NCBI RefSeq assembly: GCF_900109165.1
Contig: NZ_FNZF01000001.1
Location: 363,376 to 427,375, forward strand
Direction of reading: 5' to 3'
Source of the DNA: Bhargavaea ginsengi
GTDB lineage: Bacteria; Bacillota; Bacilli; Bacillales_A; Planococcaceae
DNA: 64,000 nucleotides
In this document: piece after piece, positions 42,181 to 51,042 of the stretch
Position numbering within the stretch: the first letter of the stretch is position 1
Layout of the letters: every line of letters starts with the position of its first letter
Program-made: the position numbers and the translations under genes
Notes under the pieces: generated by a model
Told to the model about the DNA's origin: nothing
Seen by the model: the letters and a program-made list of their open reading frames with translations, nothing else
Databases searched by the model: none

Positions 42181-44352
42181 TCAGTCTTGGTCGCCAAGCA
42201 GTTTTTTCAGCTGGTCTGCAAGCGCCGTATTCACCGGTTCTTCATCCTTTTTCATGTACTTCTGCACGTCGCGTTTGGACACTTTCCCTTTGTTCGTCTT
42301 CGCCTTGCGCTTTTCGAATGCGGACAGCTTCTCGCGGTAGCCGCAGCGGCAGGTGAAGATCCGCCCTTCCCCTTCTCCTCGAAGTTCCAGCTTTTTATGG
42401 CAGTTCGGGCAGCGGGCATTTGTCAGCTGGGAAACCTTCTGTCGGTGTCCGCACTCCCGGTCCTGGCAGACAAGCATTTTGCCGCGCTTGCCGTTCACCT
42501 CGAGCATCGGCTTGCCGCAGTCCGGGCACATCTTGCCGGTGACGTTGTCGTGCTTGAACTTTTTCTCTGAAGCCTTCACTTCTGAAACGGCCTGCTTGGC
42601 AAAGCCGGTCATCTCTTTCATGAATTCCTTTTTCGACAGCCTGCCCTTTGCAATCTCTGTCAGCTTCTGTTCCCATTCTCCGGTCAATGCCGGGGACTTG
42701 AGATCTTCCGGAACCAGCCCGAGAAGCTGCCGGCCCTTGGATGTTGTGAAGATATCATTGCCTTTTTTTTCAATGACAAACGAATTGAACAATTTTTCGA
42801 TGATATCCGCCCGTGTCGCAACTGTACCGAGTCCCCCCGTCTCACCGAGTGTCCGGATCAGTTCCTTGGATTCACCGGCCATGAACTGCGCAGGGTTCTC
42901 CATTGCGGCGAGAAGTGTCCCTTCGTTAAAGCGCGCAGGCGGTTTGGTCTGCCCTTCGGTCATCGAAAACGCACGGATGCCGAGTTTTTCGCCTTTCTCG
43001 AATGGGGGGAGCGTCTTGTTGTCTTCCTCCTCCGCATCCAGGCCATACACAGCGCGCCAGCCTTCGTCACTGATGGTCCTGCCTTTTGCATGGAAGCGCT
43101 CGCCTCCTGCACCGAGCACCGCAGTGACAGCCTCGTACTTGTAAGGACCTGAGAAGACCGCGATGAACCGCTTTACAATCAGGTCAAACAGCCGCTTCTC
43201 GCTGTCGGACATACGCTCGAGGATCGCCGGTTCCTCTGTCGGGATGATAGCGTGGTGGTCGCTGACTTTGCCGTCATCGATGACACCCTTCTGCGGCTTC
43301 GGGTTGCCTTTTTTCATGATTACAGCAATGTCCTTCCGATAAGGGGCAAGGCGCACGGCCTCCAGCCGATCCTTCAGGGTAGACGCCATATCGGACGTCA
43401 GGTGCTTGGAGTCGGTCCGCGGATAAGTAACCGCCTTATGTGACTCGTAAAGCCCCTGAAGGGTGTTCAGCGTTTCCTTCGCTGACCAGCCAAAACGTTT
43501 ATGCGCTTCCTTTTGCAGTTCGGTCAGATCAAAGAGCGGTGGTGCCGGCTGACTTTTCGGCGTGCGCTTCACTTCTTCGACAATGCCTTCCCGAATGCTC
43601 TCCAGCTTGCCGAGGAGCGCCTCCGCCTCTCCTTTGTCAAAAGTACGGCCATCTCCCGATTTCGCTGTCCATTTGAACCTGCCGGAATCGGTGAGCGCTT
43701 CTATGCCGTAGAACGCCTTCGGCCGGAACTCACGGATTTGCCTTTCCCGCTCCGCGATCATCGCAAGCGTCGGTGTCTGCACGCGCCCCGTCGACAATTG
43801 GGCGTTATGCTTCACGGTCAGGGCACGCGTCGCGTTGATGCCGACAACCCAGTCGGCCTCGGCACGCGCTTCCGCCGCCTCGAAGAGATTTTCATACTCA
43901 CGTCCGTCTTTCAGATTGCGGAAACCATCTTTGATCGCCTTGTCGGTGACGGACGAAATCCAAAGCCGCTTGACCGGCTTGTTGGCCTTCGCTTTTTCCA
44001 GGATCCAGCGGGCGACCAGCTCGCCTTCGCGCCCGGCATCGGTCGCGATGATGACTTCCCGGATGTCCCCTCGCTTAAGGAGCGCCTTGACGGCGTTGTA
44101 CTGCTTGGTCGTCTGCCGGATCGGCATGAGCTTGAACGGCTCGGGCAAAATCGGCAGGTCCTCCATTTTCCAGTCCTTATATTTCGCGTCATACTGCTCA
44201 GGGTCGGCCTGTGTCACAAGATGGCCAAGCGCCCATGTGACGACATAGTCCTTTCCTTCCAGTGCGCCGTTCCGTTTATCGTTGCATCCGAGCACACGTG
44301 CGATGTCACGTGCAACGGAAGGTTTTTCTGCAAGAACCAATGATTTGGACAT
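42181..44352 (-). CDS. topB: DNA topoisomerase III
   Basis: 723 residues. N-terminal TOPRIM (SLVLAEKPSVARDIARVLG ... ATDAGREGE), active-site Tyr in VTYPRTDSKHL (about residue 319), and YxGLDAEEED-type middle. Two C-terminal zinc-ribbon-like modules: CPDCGKPMLEVNGKRGKM...CQDREC and CPNCHKKL...CRC. Type IA enzyme that decatenates and relaxes negatively supercoiled DNA. GAGAGGAG precedes ATG. Length and order are normal for Firmicute TopB. Confidence 0.95.
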   Translation of the reverse strand: MSKSLVLAEKPSVARDIARVLGCNDKRNGALEGKDYVVTWALGHLVTQADPEQYDAKYKDWKMEDLPILPEPFKLMPIRQTTKQYNAVKALLKRGDIREVIIATDAGREGELVARWILEKAKANKPVKRLWISSVTDKAIKDGFRNLKDGREYENLFEAAEARAEADWVVGINATRALTVKHNAQLSTGRVQTPTLAMIAERERQIREFRPKAFYGIEALTDSGRFKWTAKSGDGRTFDKGEAEALLGKLESIREGIVEEVKRTPKSQPAPPLFDLTELQKEAHKRFGWSAKETLNTLQGLYESHKAVTYPRTDSKHLTSDMASTLKDRLEAVRLAPYRKDIAVIMKKGNPKPQKGVIDDGKVSDHHAIIPTEEPAILERMSDSEKRLFDLIVKRFIAVFSGPYKYEAVTAVLGAGGERFHAKGRTISDEGWRAVYGLDAEEEDNKTLPPFEKGEKLGIRAFSMTEGQTKPPARFNEGTLLAAMENPAQFMAGESKELIRTLGETGGLGTVATRADIIEKLFNSFVIEKKGNDIFTTSKGRQLLGLVPEDLKSPALTGEWEQKLTEIAKGRLSKKEFMKEMTGFAKQAVSEVKASEKKFKHDNVTGKMCPDCGKPMLEVNGKRGKMLVCQDRECGHRQKVSQLTNARCPNCHKKLELRGEGEGRIFTCRCGYREKLSAFEKRKAKTNKGKVSKRDVQKYMKKDEEPVNTALADQLKKLLGDQD

Positions 44353-44579
44353 GTGCGTCCACTCCTCTCATACCTTCTGATTATACAAGACCTGCGGCGG
44401 GATTTCACCGCACCCTGCCGGTTTGACTTCGATGAGCACGGCAGGACGGATGGCGAAGTGCCGGGGGAATCCGGCATGTCCGAGTTTCTCCGGGGCCAGG
44501 TCCGGATTCCGATCTGCAAATCCGAGTCCTGACCGCTAAGTCCGAGCCTCTGAAGGCATTAACTCCTCCGGACAATCAG
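44353..44579. other. Intergenic stretch without a recognised gene
   Basis: 227 bases between the topB start and the terminator of the antiporter gene. It contains three TCCGAG-bearing short repeats (near 44482, 44520 and 44542) and presumably the topB promoter, not clearly seen. Confidence 0.4.
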
Positions 44580-44609
44580 AAAAGCCGGGAGCGCACCTGC
44601 TCCCGGCCA
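44580..44609 (-). terminator. Rho-independent terminator of the antiporter gene
   Basis: A GCCGGGAGC / GCTCCCGGC perfect stem with a six-base loop, followed on the minus strand by TTTTCTG. Confidence 0.88.
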
Positions 44610-44616
44610 CAATGCA

Positions 44617-46581
44617 TTATTTAAGTGCCGAGTCCGGTGCCGGGCCCGGGAGCGGCGGTTTCCCGCCGTTGCCGTCCCCGCCTGCCGGATGGTCGCCGTT
44701 CAGACGTTTCTCGATCTGTTCCTTGGTGGCAGATGTCCTGCCATCTGTTTTGTTCTCCAGCTTTTCCTTCACTTTTTCGACAGTCTTGTCCGGCGGACTC
44801 AGGGAGACAACCAGATCGCCTGGCTCCGCCGCCAGTTCCTTCCCCGGTGAGTAGAAATCGATTTTCCCGTCTTTCCGCAATATATAAAGGAGGACCGGAC
44901 TCTCATCCCGCTCACGGAGGTACTGAGTGTATTTATAGCGTTCCGTAATCGGCGTTTTCCGGACAACATATCCATTACGGATACGTGAATCCAGCACGCC
45001 CACAGGGAGCGCCGGCTCGAACAGGAATCTGCCTGGCGAGCGGACGAGCCGATCTCTGTCGACCCCGTAGCGTTTCGGGTCTCCTTTCAGCCCGGAACGG
45101 TAGACGAACGTTGGACCGAAGTCATGGACGAAGTCACTGCAGATATGGGCGTTATACATATCCATCGGCGTCATCGACAGCAGGTTCTGGTAAGGCGCCA
45201 GGTCATACCTGTAGTCGACCTGCTCGGAAAGGATGTCTCCCGAGAGCACTTTGATCCCCTCCTTGCGCGCCTCGAACACATCGTTCCAGGCGTCGGTCAT
45301 GAGAGCGACCGGTTTGCCGTCCTCTTTGATGGATGCGGCAAGCCGTGCTATGAAGGGTCCGCCACCGACGATCAGCGCACCGGAATTATCCGCCGCGACC
45401 AGGTTCAGTTTCTTGGCGAGCGGCCCGAGCGTGAAGCCATGCACCACAACAGTGCCGAAGACAAGCGCGAATGTCAGCGCCGTCAGAAGTTCCGCGTCCT
45501 CATAGCCCTGTTCAAGCAGAATCGAGGCAAAATAACCGGAAACGGTGAGTGCGACGATTCCACGCGGCGCAATCCAACCGACTAGAGTGCGTTCCTGCTT
45601 GGTTAGATCTGTGCCGATTGTCGATAGCCAGATCGACAGTGGCCGGACGACGAACAGCGTCGCGAGGACAAAAGCGATGATCCGCGGTTCAAAGATTGCC
45701 AGCAGCGTATCCACCGAAAGTGACGCTGTCAGCATCACAAAGATGGCGGAAACGAGAAGTACAGTAATGTTTTCCTTGAAGTGGCGAATATCCTCGATTG
45801 ATGACAAGTGCATATTCGCCATTGCTACACCCATGACGGTGACTGCCAGGAGCCCCGTCTCATGCATGATCTCATCGGACAGGACAAACACGAACAGGAC
45901 GGCCGCGAATAGGACCGGCGACTTCAGAAACTCCGGCACCTTGTCAGCTTCGAACAACTTGCCAAGTATCCAAGCGACAAACCAGCCGAGAATCCCCGCA
46001 AATGCCGAAGCCGCGAAGAAGATCAGGATGCCTGTGCCTGACAGGTCACCCTTCAGGAAGCGGATGGTCTCAAACGCAAACAGTGCAAGCAGTGCTCCGA
46101 ACGGGTCAACGATAATTCCTTCCCATTTCAAGATCGCCCCGACCCGCGGCTTCAGCTTAGCCTGTCTCAGAAGCGGAAGGATGACCGTCGGCCCCGTGAC
46201 GATGAACAGTCCCCCGATAACAAAGGCCACTTCCCAGCTGAGTCCGGCCACGTAGTGCGCAGCGAGCGAGCCGAATATCCAGGCGAGGAATGCACCCAGC
46301 GTTACGATACGGCCAACCGGCCTGAAAAACCCCCGGATTTCCCGGAGATCCAGATTCAGACTTCCTTCAAAAAGGATGATGGCAACCGCGATCGAGATGA
46401 TTGGCGAGAAGAAGTCGCCCAGTTGCTGCTGCGGATTCAGAAGCCCCAGAATCGGACCGAGCAAAAGGCCCGCAATGGACATGACGACAATGGCCGGAAG
46501 ACGGAGCCGCCAGGCCAGCCACTGAGAGCCGATGCCGAGTGCTGCGACCGCCATGAAGGAAAATAGGAATGAATCGAACAT
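44617..46581 (-). CDS. Cation:proton antiporter with C-terminal TrkA-like regulatory domains
   Basis: About 654 residues from ATG 46581 (GGGGGG seven bases upstream). A dozen hydrophobic spans with NhaP/CPA1 motifs: FEGSLNLDLREIR, TGPTVILPLLRQ and WEGIIVDPFGALLALFAFE (Asp in the ion site). A TrkA-N-like Rossmann segment begins ALIVGGGPFIARLAAS, and a TrkA-C-like segment is near 590-640 (AAEPGDLVVSLSPPD). Probably exchanges Na+ or K+ for H+, gated by nucleotide binding. Monocistronic, with its own terminator. Confidence 0.88.
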   Translation of the reverse strand: MFDSFLFSFMAVAALGIGSQWLAWRLRLPAIVVMSIAGLLLGPILGLLNPQQQLGDFFSPIISIAVAIILFEGSLNLDLREIRGFFRPVGRIVTLGAFLAWIFGSLAAHYVAGLSWEVAFVIGGLFIVTGPTVILPLLRQAKLKPRVGAILKWEGIIVDPFGALLALFAFETIRFLKGDLSGTGILIFFAASAFAGILGWFVAWILGKLFEADKVPEFLKSPVLFAAVLFVFVLSDEIMHETGLLAVTVMGVAMANMHLSSIEDIRHFKENITVLLVSAIFVMLTASLSVDTLLAIFEPRIIAFVLATLFVVRPLSIWLSTIGTDLTKQERTLVGWIAPRGIVALTVSGYFASILLEQGYEDAELLTALTFALVFGTVVVHGFTLGPLAKKLNLVAADNSGALIVGGGPFIARLAASIKEDGKPVALMTDAWNDVFEARKEGIKVLSGDILSEQVDYRYDLAPYQNLLSMTPMDMYNAHICSDFVHDFGPTFVYRSGLKGDPKRYGVDRDRLVRSPGRFLFEPALPVGVLDSRIRNGYVVRKTPITERYKYTQYLRERDESPVLLYILRKDGKIDFYSPGKELAAEPGDLVVSLSPPDKTVEKVKEKLENKTDGRTSATKEQIEKRLNGDHPAGGDGNGGKPPLPGPAPDSALK

Positions 46582-46723
46582 GGGAAATCCCCCCTTTTTC
46601 ACGATAAAATAATATCCAGTTTACCATATTCAGCCGGGTCTTCTAGCCCAAATCCTCATATTCGCCAGGCTGGTCCCATATGTTGGACAGGAACCGATAT
46701 TGCAGCCAGAAAGGGTGAGGGCC

Positions 46724-47764
46724 TTGACCGGACAACCGAAAAAGAAAGCGGTCTTTTACTGTACGGCAATTGATATTCCATCCGCCTACCGGACACGGCG
46801 TGCGCTGCGCATCGCTCATGCGCTTACTGATATTGAAGTAATCTTCCTTTCCGAACGCCCGCTCCCCCATGTCGAAGCGGCCGGATTCCGCGTCGATAAA
46901 ATCCATGGAAAGGACGGGCTCAGGAAGGCTGCAGGAGATCTGCAGCCGGATATTCTGCTCAGGGACGGGCGAGCCGAACCGGAAGAAACAGCGGCGCTGA
47001 AGGAGATTGTCCCAGCCATTATACACTTTGATGACAACGGCGAAGATACTTCGCCTGCCGATCTCATTTTCCGGACATTCGGAGGCGAGACGAGGGGGGC
47101 GGTGCCTTCCAACGTCGTAGAGGGCCAGACGGGGTTCATTGCGGACCCGAGCCTGATCCGTCACCGCCGCGCCGGACTCGCCAAACATCCGCCCGGTGAC
47201 CTGCCGCATGTAGTCGTCACCCATGGGCCGGCAGATCCGTCCAACCTGTCATACCGGACTCTTCGGCATCTGACTCAGTTGCACATCCCCCTGAAAGTGA
47301 CCGTCCTGCTCGGTGAGGCTTACACCCATCCTGACGATCCTCTCATGATGATGGCGCTAGGTAAGCGAAATGTCACCATACGCAAAATGCCTTATGACTA
47401 CGGCCGGGAACTTGCATCCGCCGATATCGTGATCTGTTCATCCGGCCATATACCTTTTGACGTCGCTTTCCTGAGCATCCCCTGCATTGTCCTTGCCCAG
47501 AATGAGGCAGAGTTGGGGCATGCACTGCCGAATGAGGAAAACGGGTTTATCCCCCTGGGTTTGGGACGCAAGGTCAAGCAGTCGATGCTGCTGAACGCGG
47601 TGATGGAACTGCTTCTGCATGAACCACTCAGAAAGCGCGCAATCGAGCGGCAGGCGGCACTCCGTGTCGAAGATGGAATTGATATGGTGAGCGAGGCAGT
47701 GCTGTATTATCTGGAATATCCGCCGCGGGGCGGGAAGCCTAATAGGCCGTTTCCACGGCATTGA
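46724..47764 (+). CDS. PseG/SpsG-like sugar-nucleotide hydrolase or glycosyltransferase
   Basis: 346 residues from TTG 46724 (AAAGGGTGAGGG upstream); the frame is open to TTG 46700 and GTG 46715 is another option. GT-B-like layout: N-terminal VFYCTAIDIPSAYRTRRALRIAHAL (PseG-like), VVTHGPADPSNL and C-terminal ADIVICSSGHIPFDVAFLSIPCIVLAQN with LGLGRKVK. PseG removes UDP from a bacillosamine-type sugar in pseudaminic-acid synthesis; SpsG is a spore-coat polysaccharide homologue. No other nonulosonate or sps gene is adjacent, so the substrate is uncertain. Confidence 0.7.
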   Translation: MTGQPKKKAVFYCTAIDIPSAYRTRRALRIAHALTDIEVIFLSERPLPHVEAAGFRVDKIHGKDGLRKAAGDLQPDILLRDGRAEPEETAALKEIVPAIIHFDDNGEDTSPADLIFRTFGGETRGAVPSNVVEGQTGFIADPSLIRHRRAGLAKHPPGDLPHVVVTHGPADPSNLSYRTLRHLTQLHIPLKVTVLLGEAYTHPDDPLMMMALGKRNVTIRKMPYDYGRELASADIVICSSGHIPFDVAFLSIPCIVLAQNEAELGHALPNEENGFIPLGLGRKVKQSMLLNAVMELLLHEPLRKRAIERQAALRVEDGIDMVSEAVLYYLEYPPRGGKPNRPFPRH

Positions 47765-47828
47765 TTCGAATTTGCCTCCGACAGTCCGGGCTTTATGATA
47801 CAATGTCCGCGACAAGGAGGCGTTCGAA

Positions 47829-48014
47829 ATGGACAAACGATCCCTCGAAGCTGAAATTGCAGAGCTTAAGATGGATTATATCAGTCTGCAGGGCGACATC
47901 GAAAAACTCGAGTCGACCGGCCACGAAACCCAGGTCAGGAATGCTGAACAGCGTCTTGCCGCAATGGAAGACAGGCTGTCTGAACTAAACAAGCAGCTGG
48001 ATGAACTCGACTGA
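47829..48014 (+). CDS. SE1832-like coiled-coil small protein
   Basis: 61 residues, heptad-rich: LEAEIAELKMDYISLQGDIEKLES and LAAMEDRLSELNKQLDEL. Resembles the SE1832 family of staphylococci and bacilli as I remember it; also SlyX-like in pattern. Function unknown. AAGGAGG stands nine bases before ATG. A strong terminator follows. Confidence 0.7.
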   Translation: MDKRSLEAEIAELKMDYISLQGDIEKLESTGHETQVRNAEQRLAAMEDRLSELNKQLDELD

Positions 48015-48025
48015 GCATCCAAGAA

Positions 48026-48067
48026 GCCGGCCCGCGCATTTACATGGGATGCGCGGGCCGGTTTTTG
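48026..48067. terminator. Rho-independent terminator, possibly bidirectional
   Basis: CCGGCCCGCGCAT / ATGCGCGGGCCGG perfect 13-bp stem with a nine-base loop and TTTTT on the plus strand, two bases before the stop of the convergent phospholipase-like gene. Confidence 0.9.
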
Positions 48068-48068
48068 G

Positions 48069-49529
48069 TCAGTAAGTAGTCAGCTTCAGCAGTTTTTGCA
48101 AGCCGTAGACGACCCGCTGGGCCTGTGAAAATCCGTCCAGCTTCTCTTCGGCTTCCAGTGTATAGAGGGCATCTTCGTTGTTCCAGAGGCGGCTGAAATA
48201 GCCATCGAGCTCCTCCACAAGCGGGCTGTCCGCCGGCGCCTCGATGCGGAGGTTGGCTTCGAGGTTGTAATCATCCAGCGCCCGCTCCGTCATATTCGCT
48301 GCACCACTCGAAATGTAGGCCTCTTCCCCGTCCTTCACGTAAACCAGCTTAGTGTGGTATTGGCCGATGACGGCATTGTAGAACCGGACCTCAATCCGGT
48401 CTTCGGAATCCTCGATCAGCTCTTCGGCTACAGGCATATTCGGCAGGCCGGTCTTTTTGTTTCCGAAAGCATTCTCGTTCGGATCCAGGATGATGCGCAC
48501 CTGCGCACCCCGTTCAGCCGCTCCGATCAGAGCCGACAGGATGTCCCGCTTGGCGATATAGAACATGCCAAGCCAGACCTCGTCCCCTTCCCCTGCTTTT
48601 CCGATATCTTCAAGCAGGTGCTCCAGAATCGGCCGCTCCGTCACATACTGCACACCGTACAGTCCATCAGGGTTCTCTTCCGCTTCAGTGCGCGGGAACT
48701 CCTCAGGACCTTCCGAATAGCGGGAAACCGCCTCTTCCGCTTCAAGCACGTCATTGATCACAGGTCCATCCGCCTTGAACGCGACATTCCCATGCCAGCC
48801 GCTCGCGTCATGCGGATTGCCTGAGTTTACAAGGACACCTTCTTCTGTTGCAATCACTTTCCGGTGGTTCGCTTTCACGTTCAGCAGTTTCAGATAGGAA
48901 CGGACAGTCATTTCAGGAGCATCTTCGGCCATCGGGTTCGGCAGCCACCCCTTTCCATCCTCCCCCCACCTCTGGAAGAGGATCCGGTAGACTCCCGAAT
49001 AGATCGGCGTGGAATCCCGGAGAGGATCGAGTGCAGTTACCACCACCTCGACGCCGGCTTCCTTCAGAAGCTTTATTTCCTTTGATCTAAATGATCCATA
49101 ACCATTATTGACAGGATCCGTTATGAGTATGACCGGCATTTCCGGATTCTCTTTCTTTTTCTCAGCCAGCCGATCAGTGAGCGTGCGGGCAAGTTCCGGG
49201 AAATCTTCTTTTTCGTCATAATAGCCGTTATAGAGGAAATAGTCTGCTACAACAAATTCCTCCGCCCGGTCGATCATCGCGAACACTTCCTCGAAAATCT
49301 CCAGCTCATGTACCATCCCTTCCTTTGAGCGGTCCTGCGAATAGGTCAGGTCCGTGTACATCTCGACATTGTCCGTCCGGTAAAGCGTACCGTCATGGGA
49401 GATGCCTTCCGGAAGCGGTTTATATGTATGATAAAGCACAATCCCGATGTAGATCAGGATAAACAGGCAGGCGATAATCGTCAGCACCCTCCGCCTGGTA
49501 CTCCATTCTCTGATTCTCTTCTTGTCCAT
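48069..49529 (-). CDS. Membrane-anchored phospholipase-D-like protein
   Basis: 486 residues from ATG 49529 with GGGGGAAGG upstream. N-terminal anchor (about 13-31: RRVLTIIACLFILIYIGIVL). Two PLD-type motifs: ANHRKVIATEE and YHTKLVYVKD. Both keep HxK but the Asp is replaced or shifted (HxKx4E and HxKx4KD). GNPHDASGW and GAANMTERALDDYN supply the other conserved residues. Likely phospholipid hydrolase or transphosphatidylase acting outside the membrane. Single gene with its own neighbours' terminators. Confidence 0.85.
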   Translation of the reverse strand: MDKKRIREWSTRRRVLTIIACLFILIYIGIVLYHTYKPLPEGISHDGTLYRTDNVEMYTDLTYSQDRSKEGMVHELEIFEEVFAMIDRAEEFVVADYFLYNGYYDEKEDFPELARTLTDRLAEKKKENPEMPVILITDPVNNGYGSFRSKEIKLLKEAGVEVVVTALDPLRDSTPIYSGVYRILFQRWGEDGKGWLPNPMAEDAPEMTVRSYLKLLNVKANHRKVIATEEGVLVNSGNPHDASGWHGNVAFKADGPVINDVLEAEEAVSRYSEGPEEFPRTEAEENPDGLYGVQYVTERPILEHLLEDIGKAGEGDEVWLGMFYIAKRDILSALIGAAERGAQVRIILDPNENAFGNKKTGLPNMPVAEELIEDSEDRIEVRFYNAVIGQYHTKLVYVKDGEEAYISSGAANMTERALDDYNLEANLRIEAPADSPLVEELDGYFSRLWNNEDALYTLEAEEKLDGFSQAQRVVYGLQKLLKLTTY

Positions 49530-49620
49530 GCGCCTTCCCCCTTTGGTCCCCCTTCCATTCCCCTTTCCTGTTCGATAGAAAACCTGGCCCCAGAATGTTT
49601 TGCCGATCAAGAAAAAAGCC

Positions 49621-49664
49621 AAATAAAAATCGGGATTCCGGGCAACTTTCTGCCCGGAACCCCG
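49621..49664 (-). terminator. Rho-independent terminator of the ECF sigma gene
   Basis: A GGTTCCGGGCA / TGCCCGGAATCC type stem with GAAAGT loop, followed on the minus strand by GATTTTTATTT. Confidence 0.85.
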
Positions 49665-49678
49665 TCCTAATGATTATC

Positions 49679-50230
49679 TTATCCGGCTGTGACATAGCCT
49701 TCGGCCTGCTCGTCAAGCAGCACCATTTCCTTCAGGCGCTGCTTGGCGCGGAAGAGGCGGGACTTGACGGTCCCGATCGATACTTTCATAAGTTCTGCAA
49801 TCTCGTTGAGTGAGTATTGGTTAACGTAAAAATAAAGCACTGTCTTACGGTAAATGCCGTCCAGCTCATCCAGCTTCGACTGGACGATGTGGCGGATATC
49901 ATCACGTTCAAGCAGATCGTCCGCGGTCGGTTCCGCACAAGGCACGAGGTCAAGAATCGGAACGTCGAGCGTTTCCGGCTGCTCCATGACATGCTGGCTG
50001 CGCCGGACCGTTTTGCGATAGCGGTCACGGAAAGTGTTCATGCAAATCGTAGTGAGCCATGCTTTGACATGGTCAACACCCTCCAGCGACTTCTCGTTGC
50101 GGACCACTTTCAGCCAGACGTCCTGCATCAGGTCTTCTGCCTCGTCTTTGTTGCGCGTCAGTTTCAGGCAAAGATGATAAATGAACCGTTCATATTCTTC
50201 ATAGATGGTTTCGATATTACGACCGGCCAT
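49679..50230 (-). CDS. ECF-type sigma-70 family sigma factor
   Basis: 183 residues. Region 2: RFIYHLCLKLTRNKDEAEDLMQDVWLK with WLTTICMNTFRDRYR; region 4: VLYFYVNQYSLNEIAELMKVSIGTVKSRLFRAKQRLK. GGGAGG before ATG. No anti-sigma gene adjoins it: downstream is a phospholipase-like protein behind a terminator, upstream a repeat cluster. Target promoters unknown; the neighbourhood offers no recognisable ECF promoter. Confidence 0.88.
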   Translation of the reverse strand: MAGRNIETIYEEYERFIYHLCLKLTRNKDEAEDLMQDVWLKVVRNEKSLEGVDHVKAWLTTICMNTFRDRYRKTVRRSQHVMEQPETLDVPILDLVPCAEPTADDLLERDDIRHIVQSKLDELDGIYRKTVLYFYVNQYSLNEIAELMKVSIGTVKSRLFRAKQRLKEMVLLDEQAEGYVTAG

Positions 50231-50352
50231 GGCCGATCCCTCCCGTTCGTACTGTTCTTTGTTGACCTTATTGTCCTATAGAGGAACCTTGCCCTCCATC
50301 GGATTCTCTTTCAGGTCCATTACAAAGATGTAAGAAACGGGGAAAGGTTCAA

Positions 50353-50425
50353 AACAAAAGCGCAAGCGCCCGCTTAGCAATGTACAAACTGGAGCCCTTC
50401 GCAATGAGATAAAGGAAACAAGGTC
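50353..50425 (+). repeat. REP-like element with GCGCAAGCGCCC
   Basis: Starts AAAAGCGCAAGCGCCCGCTTAGC and ends GAGATAAAGGAAACAAGG, the two halves of a short dispersed sequence I recall from many Bacillaceae intergenic regions. Non-coding. Confidence 0.55.
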
Positions 50426-50439
50426 TATAGTGTGTAGTT

Positions 50440-50544
50440 GCTTTCCGTTCCGGCGCAGGCTTTCCGCGGGGAAGGCATCGAGCCCCTTGCAGGGTCTCTC
50501 CGCTCTTCCTTTTCCGCAGGAGTCCGCGCCTCCACTTCAAGCAA
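50440..50544 (+). repeat. GC-rich dispersed repeat, plus orientation
   Basis: Runs from GCTTTCCGTTCCGGC through TTTCCGCGGGGAAGGC and CTTTTCCGCAGGAGTCC to CGCCTCCACTTCAAGC. This pattern recurs in intergenic regions of many Bacillaceae/Planococcaceae as I remember them. Contains stem-forming segments, no real ORF. Confidence 0.65.
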
Positions 50545-50643
50545 TAATGTCAATTATGTTCGATTCAATTATTCATTCTATAATAGTTGCCGGGCACTAG
50601 AGCTGGACGCTGAATTATAGACTCCAATTGATACTGGAGGATT

Positions 50644-50935
50644 GAAACGGAGGGCCCGAGACACCTGCGGGAAAAGCGTTAGCCGAAGACCCCGCAGGAT
50701 GTTGCGCAATGCTCCGCAACGCTGTCGCTTTTGCTCGCAGAAGATCTTCCGCTACGCGATGCACACAGACGCCAGTCTCCGTACTGGCGCCGGCTGAGGC
50801 AACGCCCGCGGACTAGCGGACACCGTCACGAAGAACGGCGTCTGTGGCCAAAGGCGACTGCGTTGTCCAACAATGATCTTCCTGCGACCAAAACGCAGTT
50901 TTGGTAAGCAAGGGCCCGCAGCGGAAATCCGGAGG
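50644..50935 (-). repeat. GC-rich dispersed repeat, minus orientation, with a large insertion
   Basis: The ends (GAAACGGAGGGCCC...CCTGCGGGAAAAGCG at 50644 and CCCGCAGCGGAAATCC near 50928) are the inverse of the unit at 50440-50544. The middle is expanded by about 190 bases with strong palindromes, such as GTTGCG/CGCAAC (50701-50720) and CGCCAGT/ACTGGCG (50770-50789). No ORF with a ribosome site. Confidence 0.6.
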
Positions 50936-50947
50936 ATTTTCATGAAA

Positions 50948-50997
50948 AGAAAAAACTGCAGACAAAGGAGTAATCCACTCACTTTGTCCACAGTCTG
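50948..50997 (-). terminator. Rho-independent terminator of the CNNM/CBS gene
   Basis: A CTGTGGACAAAG / CTTTGTCTGCAG stem with a 14-base apex, followed on the minus strand by TTTTTTCTTTT. A second hairpin (AGCGCTTCCC/GGGAGGCGCT) precedes it. Confidence 0.82.
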
Positions 50998-51042
50998 AGC
51001 GCCTCCCTCCAGGGGAAGCGCTTTTTCGAGTTGCCGTTTCCT

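Larger units (their letters stand above)
50231..51042. other. Long noncoding interval (about 800 bases) filled with repeats
   Basis: Between the ECF sigma start and the CNNM/CBS gene stop. Holds the sigma-gene leader, the three repeat elements listed separately and a terminator. Short frames here (for example 50349-50540 and 50752-50991) lack ribosome sites and protein character. The bases between 50545 and 50643 show nothing recognisable. Confidence 0.7.

Noticed and set aside
43501-44343. 280-codon plus-strand open frame
   Set aside because: Antisense to topB, an artefact of codon bias.
49980-50340. ECF-type autoregulatory promoter before the sigma gene
   Set aside because: TGAACC and CGTT-like bits occur but not at a 16-17 base spacing.
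50349-50991. Short frames in the repeat cluster
   Set aside because: No ribosome sites, composition dominated by palindromic repeat sequence.
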